From: Pelagimonas sp017744045
Lineage (GTDB): Bacteria; Pseudomonadota; Alphaproteobacteria; Rhodobacterales; Rhodobacteraceae
Strand: one strand, 5' to 3'
Length of the DNA stretch: 64,000 nucleotides
Assembly (NCBI RefSeq): GCF_017744045.1
Contig: NZ_JAGHRD010000021.1
Below the pieces are notes generated by a model. It was not told where the DNA came from and made no database searches. It worked only from the letters and a program-made list of their open reading frames with translations. Positions 52,977 through 60,977 of the stretch are shown piece after piece. Position numbers and translations under genes: made by a program. The first letter of the stretch is position 1; each line of letters opens with the position of its first letter.

Positions 52977-53708
52977 TTAAACCCCAGCGCAGAAATCCCG
53001 TATCACGGTCACGAAATCCAGCGGTTCCTCGAGATGTGGACTGTGGCCTGAACCGGGAAAGCAATGCCGCCGCGCCTGTGGGGCATTGGCCGCCATCCAG
53101 GTGGCGGCGGCGGAGGGGTAGACGCGGCTGGCGCCGCCATGACCGATGAGCCAGGGAATATCGATTTGCGGAATGGTGGCGCGCAGGTCCAGCGCCATCA
53201 TCTCGTCCCAGTACTGCGCCATGATGGCAGGATCATTGGAGAGGATTTGTTGCAAGGCCTGATCCCGGCTGTAATCTGGCGCGCCGGTCTTGCGGGCAAA
53301 CATGGTTGTGGCGATCTTTTGCGCGGCTTGAGGCCAATCGGTATGGATCTCATGCCGGGTGGCGGCTTGACGGTCAGGGGTTTGACCGTTCAGGCCAAAT
53401 TGCCAATCCTCACCATTGATCGGCTTGGGGCTCATATCCAGGGTCACAAGGCCTTTGATCCCGCGCGTGCCGTGCTGGGCAATGTAGTGCCATGCGATGG
53501 CGGCCCCCATGGACCAGCCCACCACAATGGCCGGGCCCTTGTGCCAGAGCAGCTCTTGCAAGAGGTCGCTACATGCCTGCAGGCTGGCCGGGGTTTTGTT
53601 ATCGCCATGGCCGGGCAGATCCGGGGCGATTCCGCCAAGTTCGGCCAAAACAGGGTCGAAAATCGATCCGCGCATTGTCCAGCCATGCAGGAAAATCAAT
53701 TGCGTCAT
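52977..53708 (-). CDS. Alpha/beta hydrolase, last gene of the liv operon
   Basis: 243-aa single-domain hydrolase of the BioH-like size. Oxyanion loop FLHGWTMRG, Ser in VGWSMGAA, His in GSGHSPHLEEP near the end. It overlaps livM by 4 bp (ATGA), so it belongs to the transporter operon and may hydrolyse an ester or amide imported by it, giving a hint that the cargo is not simply a branched-chain amino acid. The cargo itself remains unknown. Confidence 0.8.
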   Translation of the reverse strand: MTQLIFLHGWTMRGSIFDPVLAELGGIAPDLPGHGDNKTPASLQACSDLLQELLWHKGPAIVVGWSMGAAIAWHYIAQHGTRGIKGLVTLDMSPKPINGEDWQFGLNGQTPDRQAATRHEIHTDWPQAAQKIATTMFARKTGAPDYSRDQALQQILSNDPAIMAQYWDEMMALDLRATIPQIDIPWLIGHGGASRVYPSAAATWMAANAPQARRHCFPGSGHSPHLEEPLDFVTVIRDFCAGV

Positions 53709-54757
53709 TTGCTGCCCCGGAGGCGGCCGACAATGCCGGTGGGGAAGAAATAGACGCTGAGGATGAACAAGACGCCAAGCCAGAGCAGCCAGCGATCCGG
53801 GTCAAGCAGGCGCGAGAGCAGCGGCAGGAACTCGGTCGCAGTGGCGGCGCTGCCCATGAGATCCTGAAGATAGGTTTGCGCCAGCACCAACAGCGTTGCC
53901 CCCACAGCCGCGCCCCAGATCGTGCCCATGCCGCCAATGACGACCATGAGCAGCAGGTCGAGCATGATGGTGAAACTCAGCGTGGTATCCGGCCCGACAT
54001 AGCGCAGCCAAAGCGCAAAGAGCGAGCCGGCCAGCGCTGCGGTCGCGGCTGAGAGACAGGTGGCGACGGTGCGATACCAGACGACGCGATAGCCGATGGC
54101 TTCGGCGCGGAAGTCGTTTTCGCGGATCGCTTGCAACACCCGGCCAAAGGGGGAGTTTACGACGCGCAGCATCAGCAGAAAGAGCATCAGGGAGCAGGTG
54201 AAGATCAGGTAGTAATTCAGCAGCTTGCCGTTGATTTTAACCCCCATGAATTCGCCCATGCGATTGGCGGGGCCAAGCTCGCGCGGGATCTTGAAGGTAA
54301 ACCCGTCTTCTCCCCCGGTCAGCCAAGAGAGTTGCGAGACCAGCACCGCCACAGCCGAGGCCACGGCGAGGGTGATCATCGCGAAGAAAATGGCGCGGAC
54401 GCGGAGGCTAAAGAGGGCGATGAGGAAGGCAAAGGCGGCGGCAAGGGCAGCCCCGGCGAGGCTACCAATGATGATGGAATGAAACCCGCGCCCCATATGG
54501 AGCGAGGCAAGGCCGACCCCATAGGCACCCATGCCGAAAAACATCGTATGGGCAAAACTGACCACGCCAGTATAGCCCAAGAGCAGGTCATAGCTGGCGG
54601 CGAGCACAATGAAGATGGCGATGCGGGCGGCGGTGTCCAGAGAGCGGACACCGGGGAACAGGAAGGGGGCCAAGGCAAGGCCAAGGAAGATCACCAGCAC
54701 CACAAGGGTGAGGATCTTGGAGCGGGGCGTGTCGTTGGACAGAAGCGTTTTCAGCAT
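53705..54757 (-). CDS. livM: Branched-chain amino acid-type ABC permease LivM
   Basis: 350-aa inner-membrane permease from the ATG at 54757 (MLKTLLSNDTPRSK). About ten helices and the conserved permease loop region RVVNSPFGRVLQAIRENDFRAEAIGY, the EAA-like contact with the ATPases. Partner of LivH in a Liv/Urt-type importer. It starts 20 bp after livH. Alternative ATG at 54820 lies inside livH. Confidence 0.87.
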   Translation of the reverse strand: MLKTLLSNDTPRSKILTLVVLVIFLGLALAPFLFPGVRSLDTAARIAIFIVLAASYDLLLGYTGVVSFAHTMFFGMGAYGVGLASLHMGRGFHSIIIGSLAGAALAAAFAFLIALFSLRVRAIFFAMITLAVASAVAVLVSQLSWLTGGEDGFTFKIPRELGPANRMGEFMGVKINGKLLNYYLIFTCSLMLFLLMLRVVNSPFGRVLQAIRENDFRAEAIGYRVVWYRTVATCLSAATAALAGSLFALWLRYVGPDTTLSFTIMLDLLLMVVIGGMGTIWGAAVGATLLVLAQTYLQDLMGSAATATEFLPLLSRLLDPDRWLLWLGVLFILSVYFFPTGIVGRLRGSK

Positions 54758-54777
54758 GGTTAGAGCCTCACTTTGCC

Positions 54778-55812
54778 TTATTTCGCTTTGACCACGGGCA
54801 TCATGCCCTGCGGACGCCACATCAGGATCGCGGTCATCAGGCCGATATTGGAAATCAGCGCCAGTTTCGGTTCGAGAAAGGCGATGTAGTTCTGCAAAAG
54901 CCCGACCAGCAGGGCACCGATAAAGGCACCTTCGACGCTGCCCAGCCCGCCGATGATCACGACGATAAAGACGAGGATCATCATCTCTTCGCCCATGCCT
55001 GCGGTGATGACTTCCTCATAGAGGCCCCACATGACGCCGCCCAATCCGGCCAGTGCGGAACCGGCGATAAAGACGCCGACAAAGACGATGCGCAGGCGAT
55101 AGCCCAAGGCCTCGACCATTTCGCCGTTTTCCACCCCAGCGCGCACGATCAAGCCGATCTTGGTGCGGCGGAACACCAGCCGCATGGCGATGAACAGCAC
55201 CAGCCCAATCGCAACGGCAAGCAGGCGGTATTTTTCCAGCGCCGCGCCCCAAAAGGTGATCGCGCCTTTGAGCATTTCGGGGCGGGTGAGAAAGATTTCT
55301 TCGGGCCCCCAGATCACATGAATCATCTGTTCGATGACGATCAAGCCCCCGACGGTGACAAGGATCTGTTTCAGATGCGCGCCATAGACCGGTTTCACGA
55401 TCACCCGCTCAAAGGCCCAGCCGAGCAGACCGGTGACAGCCATAGCGGCGAGAACGGCGAGAAAGATGGCGATGAGGTTCAAGGTCAGCGAAGGCGCACC
55501 GGCCCATTCCGCCAGGCCGAAGAGGACGGAGATGCCGACGAAAGCGCCCACCGAGATAAAGGCTCCATGGCCGAAATTGATCACATCCATCAGGCCGAAA
55601 ACCAAGGTGAGGCCCGAAGCCATGACAAAGATCATCATGCCCATGGCAAGGCCCGAAACGGTCAGGGTCAGCCAGCTTGACGGATTCCCGATGGCGAGAA
55701 ACCCCAGGACCACAAGGATCGGGATCAGCAATACGGGCAGGGATTGCGCCAGACGTTCCGAGATGGGGACCGAGGCAAAGGTGGGTTTGTGATCGGGGGC
55801 AATGCTGGTCAT
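54778..55812 (-). CDS. livH: Branched-chain amino acid-type ABC permease LivH
   Basis: 344-aa permease from ATG 55812 (MTSIAPDHKPTFASVP), overlapping livF by 4 bp. Eight or more helices; the LivH hallmark is the GLMDVINFGHGAFISVGAF stretch after the first helices and VFRRTKIGLIVRAGVENGEMVEALGY. Slightly longer at the N-terminus than E. coli LivH. Confidence 0.87.
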   Translation of the reverse strand: MTSIAPDHKPTFASVPISERLAQSLPVLLIPILVVLGFLAIGNPSSWLTLTVSGLAMGMMIFVMASGLTLVFGLMDVINFGHGAFISVGAFVGISVLFGLAEWAGAPSLTLNLIAIFLAVLAAMAVTGLLGWAFERVIVKPVYGAHLKQILVTVGGLIVIEQMIHVIWGPEEIFLTRPEMLKGAITFWGAALEKYRLLAVAIGLVLFIAMRLVFRRTKIGLIVRAGVENGEMVEALGYRLRIVFVGVFIAGSALAGLGGVMWGLYEEVITAGMGEEMMILVFIVVIIGGLGSVEGAFIGALLVGLLQNYIAFLEPKLALISNIGLMTAILMWRPQGMMPVVKAK

Positions 55813-56534
55813 GTGGCGGCCTCCATGGACAGGCCCATCAACTGTTCCTGAAGGGCGGCGTTTGTGGCAAGTTCCTGCATGGTACCGCTCCAAACGATTT
55901 TGCCGTCATCCATCACGGCAGCGTAATCGCCAATCGCCTTGGCGACGGCGAAATTCTGTTCGACCATCAGAATGCTTGCCCCTTGGTTTTTGAGTTCCTT
56001 GAGCGCGGCGGCCATGGTGGAGACGATGGCGGGGGCAAGGCCCTTGGTCGGCTCGTCAATCAGGTAGAGTTTGCGTTCTTCGGCCATGGCGCGGGCGATG
56101 GACAACATTTGTTTCTGCCCGCCTGACAGGTTCCCCGCCTCGGACGTCCAAAAGGTTTTGAGCGGGGGGAAGGCGGAAAAGATCCAGTCGCGGCGCTGAG
56201 GCGACAATGGCCCGGAAGCGGCGGCAAGGGTCATGTTTTCTTCGACCGTGAGGTCGGTGAAAATCCCCATATCTTCGGGGACAAAGCCGATGCCAGCGCG
56301 GGCGCGGGCAGGGGTTGGGGTCTCGGTGATATTATCCGTGTCGAAATGGATTGTGCCGGTATGGGCAGCCCAAAGGCCCATAATGGTGCGCAGGGTGGTG
56401 GTTTTGCCGACACCGTTGCGCCCCAAAAGCATGGTTACCGCCCCACGTTCAACCGCAAGGTCGACACCGTGCAGGATGTGATATTGGGCAATATCCGTAT
56501 GCACATTTTGCAGCTTGAGAATAGGGTCAGACAT
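55809..56534 (-). CDS. livF: ABC transporter ATP-binding protein LivF
   Basis: 241-aa ATPase from ATG 56534. Walker A GRNGVGKTT, ABC signature LSGGQKQM and Walker B YLIDEPTKGL are all present; the length and late helices fit LivF. It overlaps livG by 8 bp and livH by 4 bp, so the transporter genes are tightly coupled. Confidence 0.9.
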   Translation of the reverse strand: MSDPILKLQNVHTDIAQYHILHGVDLAVERGAVTMLLGRNGVGKTTTLRTIMGLWAAHTGTIHFDTDNITETPTPARARAGIGFVPEDMGIFTDLTVEENMTLAAASGPLSPQRRDWIFSAFPPLKTFWTSEAGNLSGGQKQMLSIARAMAEERKLYLIDEPTKGLAPAIVSTMAAALKELKNQGASILMVEQNFAVAKAIGDYAAVMDDGKIVWSGTMQELATNAALQEQLMGLSMEAAT

Positions 56535-57294
56535 CGGCCAGCTCCTTGCCCATATAGGCGTCTTGCACCACATCCGAGGCCATGACTTCGGCCGGGTCCC
56601 CATCAGCGACCAAAGCGCCGTTGTGCAAAACGATGATGCGGTCGGCGAGGGTGCGGATCACGTCCATCTTATGTTCGACCAGCAGGATGGTGCGGTCACG
56701 CTCGGCCTTGAGTTCGGCGATCAGGTCAAGCACGACGGGCGCTTCGTCAACGCTCATCCCGGCGGTGGGTTCGTCGAACATGTAAACCTTGGGGTCGATG
56801 GCGATCAGCATCGCGACCTCAAGCTTGCGCTGGTTGCCGTGGGAGAGCTCAGACACAGCTTGGTCGCGCAACGTATCCAGCCGCACACGTTCCAGCACTG
56901 ACATCGCCTCGACCGTCACCGCGTGGTGGCTGTCGGCCAGGGTCAGCAATGACGCCTTGGAGCCGCGATGCGCCTGAATGGCGAGGCGGACATTTTCCAG
57001 AACCGAGAGGCCGGGAAAGAGGTTGGTGAGCTGAAAGGCCCGGCCCAGCCCACGCTTGCAACGCTCGGAGACCGAAAGCCGGGTGATGTCATCCCCCATC
57101 AAGGAAACCGAGCCCGCCGATACCGGAATCTGCCCGGAAATGAGGTTGAAATAGGTGGTCTTGCCCGCGCCATTGGGGCCCACGATGGCGGTCAGCTCCG
57201 ACGCGTGAAAGGCGCAGGACACCGCGTCAACCGCCACATGTCCACCAAAGCGCACGGTCAGCCCGTCCGTTTCCAGAAGCACCTGGGTCATCAT
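56527..57294 (-). CDS. livG: ABC transporter ATP-binding protein LivG
   Basis: 255-aa ATPase. Walker A VGPNGAGKTT, Walker B YMFDEPTAGM and a signature motif reading LSHGNQRKLE, the variant typical of urea/amide and other non-classical Liv transporters. AGG lies 6 bases before the ATG; a second ATG directly follows. It is preceded by an 88-bp spacer with two hairpins after livJ. Confidence 0.88.
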   Translation of the reverse strand: MMTQVLLETDGLTVRFGGHVAVDAVSCAFHASELTAIVGPNGAGKTTYFNLISGQIPVSAGSVSLMGDDITRLSVSERCKRGLGRAFQLTNLFPGLSVLENVRLAIQAHRGSKASLLTLADSHHAVTVEAMSVLERVRLDTLRDQAVSELSHGNQRKLEVAMLIAIDPKVYMFDEPTAGMSVDEAPVVLDLIAELKAERDRTILLVEHKMDVIRTLADRIIVLHNGALVADGDPAEVMASDVVQDAYMGKELADV

Positions 57295-57323
57295 TCTGCC
57301 TGTTTGTCAGAAGGGGAGGGGGT

Positions 57324-57383
57324 GCAGGGGGATCAAAGTCACGGATGACCCCCCTGCGGTTATGCGCAGTTCAGGCTGCGCAT
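57324..57383 (-). other. Two hairpins in the livJ-livG spacer
   Basis: Directly after the livJ stop codon lies the perfect stem ATGCGCAG/CTGCGCAT (57362-57369 and 57376-57383), then a second stem GCAGGGGG/CCCCCCTGC (57324-57331 and 57349-57357). Such spacers usually stabilise the mRNA of the binding-protein gene or partly terminate transcription, giving more LivJ than permease. Confidence 0.6.
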
Positions 57384-58564
57384 CACTGGTTTCTGAGAGG
57401 GATCTTCATCTCGTCCAGCCCAATCTCGCGCACCAGAACCGGAACGCCATAATCCTTGCCGTCCTGAATTTCAGTGCGGAAGTGATACATGGGCTGCATG
57501 GCCTGATGATCCTCGGCGCGGAACATCATCTTGCCCTTGGGGGTCTGCCATTCCATGCCTTCCATCGCTTCGATCAGCGCGTCGGTATCCTCGGCTCCGC
57601 CGGCCTTTTTGATCGCCTCAACCACGGCGATGCCCGCGGCCATGCCACCTGCGGTGAAGAAATCCGGCGGGGTGCCGTGGCGTTCAAAATGCTCTTTCAC
57701 AAGCCATTCATTCACCGGGTTCTGCGGGATTTCATAGTAGTAATAGGTCGCGCCTTCGAGGCCGGGCAGCTCTTTGTACGCCTTCAAAGCGGCCAGAATG
57801 TTGCCACCTGTGGCGATTTCGACGCCAAAGCGGGACGGGTCCATCGCGTTGATCTTGGACATCGGATTGCCGCCGCCGGCCCAGATGATGAAAAGCTTTT
57901 TGTCGCCGCTTTCCCCTTCCATCGCATTGAAAATCCGCTCAGCGGCAGCGGTGAAATCGGTGGTGTCGGTGGGGACATATTCCTCGTGGGCAATCTTGGC
58001 CCCGGTGGCCTCAAGCGCCTCTTTGAAGGCCGCCACACCGTCACGGCCAAAGGCGTAATCCTGCGCCAGGGTCGCGATGGTGACACCGTCACCGCCTAGG
58101 GCAACCGCGTTGGAAATCGCATCCTGAGAGGAGTTGCGCCCGGTGCGGAAGATATAGCGGTTCCAGGCGGAGCCGGTGATGCTGTCGGCCACGGCGGGTT
58201 CGACAATCAGCACGCGTTCATATTCCTCGGCAACCGGCAACATGGCCAGCGCCACGCCCGAGCTGACGGGGCCAACGGCGATATGCGCGTCATCATCGCC
58301 ATAGGCCTCGGCCAGCAGCGAACGGCCTGTGGCCGGGTCCAGCTGGGTGTCTTTCTCGATCACGACGATTTTCTCGCCGTCAATCTCCATCGTGCCGCCG
58401 GTGGCATATTCCAGCCCCATCATCAGCCCGTCATGGGATTGTTTGGCATAGGCCTCGAACGGGCCGGTTTTACCATAGACATGCGCCACGCGGATCTCAG
58501 CGCTGGCTGCAGTGGCCAGAGCCAATGTCAGCGCCGCCACACCGGTCTTCAGAAGTCCTTTCAT
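57383..58564 (-). CDS. livJ: Periplasmic binding protein LivJ type
   Basis: 393-aa solute-binding protein from ATG 58564, with a clear Sec signal (KGLLKTGVAALTLALATAASA, cut before EIRV) and GGAGGA upstream. The periplasmic type 1 fold follows, with FGRDGVAAFKEALEATGAKI and AWNRYIFRTGRNSSQ. The pocket wording differs from classical Leu/Ile/Val proteins, so the ligand may be an amide or other compound. First gene of the operon livJ-G-F-H-M-hydrolase. Confidence 0.87.
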   Translation of the reverse strand: MKGLLKTGVAALTLALATAASAEIRVAHVYGKTGPFEAYAKQSHDGLMMGLEYATGGTMEIDGEKIVVIEKDTQLDPATGRSLLAEAYGDDDAHIAVGPVSSGVALAMLPVAEEYERVLIVEPAVADSITGSAWNRYIFRTGRNSSQDAISNAVALGGDGVTIATLAQDYAFGRDGVAAFKEALEATGAKIAHEEYVPTDTTDFTAAAERIFNAMEGESGDKKLFIIWAGGGNPMSKINAMDPSRFGVEIATGGNILAALKAYKELPGLEGATYYYYEIPQNPVNEWLVKEHFERHGTPPDFFTAGGMAAGIAVVEAIKKAGGAEDTDALIEAMEGMEWQTPKGKMMFRAEDHQAMQPMYHFRTEIQDGKDYGVPVLVREIGLDEMKIPLRNQ

Positions 58565-58610
58565 CTGGGTTCCTCCTCCCATTCGCTTCTCTCTCCTGCA
58601 AAATATGAAA

Positions 58611-58628
58611 CATGAATCATTATTCATG
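58611..58628. promoter_or_regulatory. Inverted repeat in the livJ promoter
   Basis: CATGAAT and ATTCATG flank CATT, a perfect 7-bp inverted repeat 46 bp before the livJ start, in an AT-rich stretch. Probable operator of an unidentified regulator. Confidence 0.5.
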
Positions 58629-58683
58629 TCAACGATTCAGATTTTGGAGAATATTGCGGATAGCGCCGCCAAAACGCAGAACC

Positions 58684-58706
58684 CCCCGCAGTTAGACACT
58701 GCGGGG
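58684..58706 (-). terminator. Hairpin after the HxlR gene
   Basis: CCCCGCAGT (58684-58692) pairs with ACTGCGGGG (58698-58706). On the - strand the stem is followed by GGTTCTGCGTTTT. A second palindrome, CATAATCTGGATTATG (58731-58746), lies between it and the HxlR stop codon. Confidence 0.55.
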
Positions 58707-58755
58707 TGAACACTCACGCTTGTGAATTAACATAATCTGGATTATGCGCTGAATG

Positions 58756-59103
58756 TCACACCCTCGGATAGGCGCTCCCCCAAGCATGTAACGCTGATAC
58801 GACCGGCCCCAAGGCGGTGCCTTTCTTGGTCAGGCTGTATTCCACGCGCGGTGGCACTACGGCATAGACTTTGCGGGCGACGATTCCATCTGCTTCAAGC
58901 TCGCGCAATTGTTTTGTCAGGCTGCGTTGCGTGACCGAGCCAACCCGGCGTGACAATTCGTTGAAACGCAGCGTTTCTGACAAAAGGTGATAGATCACCA
59001 GCCCTTTCCACTTGCCCGCGATTTGCTCAAGCGCGTTTTCGACCGGACAGCCGCCATTGCAATTGGAGTTCTCAAAGCGTTTGACGGGTTTTACAGTGTC
59101 CAT
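58756..59103 (-). CDS. HxlR-family transcriptional regulator
   Basis: 115-aa winged-helix regulator from ATG 59103 (MDTVKPVKRFENSNCNG). It has the family's cysteine-containing N-terminus (NCNGGCPVENALEQI) and the wing pattern GKWKGLVIYHLLSE, RFNELSRRVG..TQRSLTKQLRELE, YSLTKKG. HxlR proteins with this cysteine often sense electrophiles or quinones. It is divergent from the quinone reductase-like gene and probably controls it through the operator at 59127. Confidence 0.85.
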   Translation of the reverse strand: MDTVKPVKRFENSNCNGGCPVENALEQIAGKWKGLVIYHLLSETLRFNELSRRVGSVTQRSLTKQLRELEADGIVARKVYAVVPPRVEYSLTKKGTALGPVVSALHAWGSAYPRV

Positions 59104-59126
59104 TTGGTACCTATAGGCCGAAATGT

Positions 59127-59147
59127 TGCGTACTTGTGCAGTATACA
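59127..59147. promoter_or_regulatory. Probable HxlR operator
   Basis: TGCGTACT (59127-59134) and AGTATACA (59140-59147) form an inverted repeat with 6 of 8 positions matching around TGTGC, in the promoter space between the HxlR gene and its divergent target. The GTAC-type core is usual for this regulator family. Confidence 0.6.
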
Positions 59148-59223
59148 CCAGTGTTTGTAAGCCTCAAGCCAAGCGGTCAGCGGCCCCCGCCGCCGCACCA
59201 TTGGACTGAGGAAAGGACCCCAC

Positions 59224-60243
59224 ATGAAAGCCGTCGGTTATTACGAAAACCTGCCCAGCAGCGATCCAAAATCTCTGGTTGATCTCGACCTGCCAAAACC
59301 AAGCCCGACCGGGCGTGACATTCTGGTCGAGGTCAAGGCGATCTCGGTCAACCCGGTTGATACGAAAATTCGTCAGGGACGCGCCGCCAGCAATGGCCAG
59401 CCCGAAGTGCTGGGTTGGGACGCAACCGGTATTGTGGCCGCCATCGGGCCTGAGGTGACGGGCTATGCGCCGGGTGACAAGGTTTGGTATGCGGGCGATA
59501 TTTCGCGCCCGGGCACCAATAGCGAATTTCATCTGGTCGATGAACGCATTGTTGGGCGGATGCCTGAAACGCTGGGTTTTTCCGCCGCAGCCGCCCTGCC
59601 CCTGACCACGCTCACCGCCTATGAGATGCTGTTTGATCGTTTGAAAGTCACAGAGCCGGTGGCCGGTGGGGCCAAGGCGGTGCTGATCATTGGCGGGTCC
59701 GGCGGTGTTGGCTCCATCGCGATCCAATTACTGCGCGCCCTCAGCGATGTCACGGTGATTGCCACCGCCTCGCGCCCGGAAACCCAGGCCTGGGTGACAG
59801 AGCTTGGCGCGCATCACGTGATTGATCACTCCCAGCCTTTGGCGGAGCAAGTGGCTGCCTTGGATATTGGCGCGCCCTCTTTCGTGTTTTCGACCACCCA
59901 TTCCGACAGTTACATTAGCGAGGTCACGAGCCTGATCGCGCCGCAAGGGCGCTATGGTTTGATCGACGATCCGGCGGCGTTTGACATCATGCCGTTCAAA
60001 GGCAAGAGCATCTCGATCCATTGGGAGCTGATGTATACGCGATCACTGTTCCAAACCGCCGATATCACCCGGCAACAGGACATCCTGAACGAGGTCGCGG
60101 CGCTGGTGGATGCGGGTAAGGTCCGCACAACGACAGACGAGCCGCTGGGGCTGATAACGGCGGAAAACCTGCGCAAGGCGCATGGGATGCTGGAAAGCAA
60201 CAAGACCAAGGGAAAGCTGGTTTTGGAAGGGTTTCCTGGCTGA
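59224..60243 (+). CDS. NADPH:quinone reductase-like MDR enzyme
   Basis: 339-aa zinc-independent medium-chain reductase. GroES-like half: ILVEVKAISVNPVDTKIRQG and GWDATGIVAAIG; nucleotide-binding half: VLIIGGSGGVGSIAIQLLRAL. AGGAAAGGA precedes the ATG. The group reduces quinones or enones. Control by a cysteine-bearing HxlR protein suggests a role against reactive carbonyl or quinone stress. It ends before an intrinsic terminator. Confidence 0.87.
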   Translation: MKAVGYYENLPSSDPKSLVDLDLPKPSPTGRDILVEVKAISVNPVDTKIRQGRAASNGQPEVLGWDATGIVAAIGPEVTGYAPGDKVWYAGDISRPGTNSEFHLVDERIVGRMPETLGFSAAAALPLTTLTAYEMLFDRLKVTEPVAGGAKAVLIIGGSGGVGSIAIQLLRALSDVTVIATASRPETQAWVTELGAHHVIDHSQPLAEQVAALDIGAPSFVFSTTHSDSYISEVTSLIAPQGRYGLIDDPAAFDIMPFKGKSISIHWELMYTRSLFQTADITRQQDILNEVAALVDAGKVRTTTDEPLGLITAENLRKAHGMLESNKTKGKLVLEGFPG

Positions 60244-60253
60244 GGGTTGAGAC

Positions 60254-60279
60254 GGGGCAGGACAAGCGTCCTGCCTTTA
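60254..60279 (+). terminator. Terminator of the quinone reductase gene
   Basis: GGCAGGAC (60256-60263) and GTCCTGCC (60268-60275) form a perfect 8-bp stem around AAGC and are followed by TTTAA, 10 bp past the stop codon. Confidence 0.7.
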
Positions 60280-60289
60280 ACCCCAATCT

Positions 60290-60376
60290 CCCCCGGATTG
60301 CCCGCAATCCGGTTATCGCTCATGCCAAAGGCATACTTTCAGCATGACCCTGCCCCCTGGGCGGGCGTGAACCTTT
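60290..60376. repeat. Dispersed palindromic repeat, copy D
   Basis: Between the converging quinone reductase and soxG genes: hairpin CCGGATTGCCCGCAATCCGG (60293-60312), CATGCCAAAGGCATA (60321-60335), CAGCATGACCCTGCC and the arm GGCGGGCGTGAACC. It is more diverged and shorter than copies A-C (no CAAACCAAAGGTTTG). Confidence 0.65.
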
Positions 60377-60413
60377 GGTACAACGTGACTTCATTGTCTT
60401 CTGGTCAGAACCG

Positions 60414-60977
60414 CTAGACCGCCACAGACCCCATGATCGTCTTGATGCCATGGGCAAAGGAGCTGGCAAAGCTGCGCCCGCAGAGCAGGCGATAGGATCT
60501 ACCGGGCTCAAGGCACAGCACAAAGCAGCCGACATGATCAATCACCGTGCGCTGAACGCGGTTTGTGCCGAACTCAGCCAAGTTGATGGGGCAGAGGCGT
60601 TCCAGGATCGGGGTCACGTCCGCGCCCTGCAGATCAAACACCACCCAGCCGTCATTCTGTTCGGTGACCGAGGCCTGATTCCCCAGTTCGGATTTCAGCT
60701 CAGCAGCCAGCGTTTCCGAGCCGCCGTGATCGGCCAGAACAAACCACTGGTTTGGCCCGCTCCAGAATACAGTGCGGCCCAAGCCATCCTGCCATTCCGA
60801 CACAGCCACAGCCGCCGCGCCGGTCAAGACAGGGCTGAGATCACCCTGCCCTGCGCGCGCCGCGACCGAAGCAATGGCGAAATCGGGGCGTTCCGCCAGC
60901 GTGGCACTGCCGATCTGGTTGATCATGGCATCGTCGCGACCAAAGGCGGTGCGGGGGAAGAGAGTGTATTTAGTCAC
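60414..60977 (-). CDS. soxG: Sarcosine oxidase gamma subunit SoxG
   Basis: 187-aa gamma subunit of heterotetrameric sarcosine oxidase, which demethylates sarcosine to glycine with transfer of the C1 unit to tetrahydrofolate. The start is GTG at 60977, inside the end of soxA (8-bp overlap), with AAGGAG 8 bases upstream. The family ending LCGRSFASSFAHGIKTI and WSGPNQWFVLAD are visible. Last gene of the operon. Confidence 0.88.
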   Translation of the reverse strand: MTKYTLFPRTAFGRDDAMINQIGSATLAERPDFAIASVAARAGQGDLSPVLTGAAAVAVSEWQDGLGRTVFWSGPNQWFVLADHGGSETLAAELKSELGNQASVTEQNDGWVVFDLQGADVTPILERLCPINLAEFGTNRVQRTVIDHVGCFVLCLEPGRSYRLLCGRSFASSFAHGIKTIMGSVAV

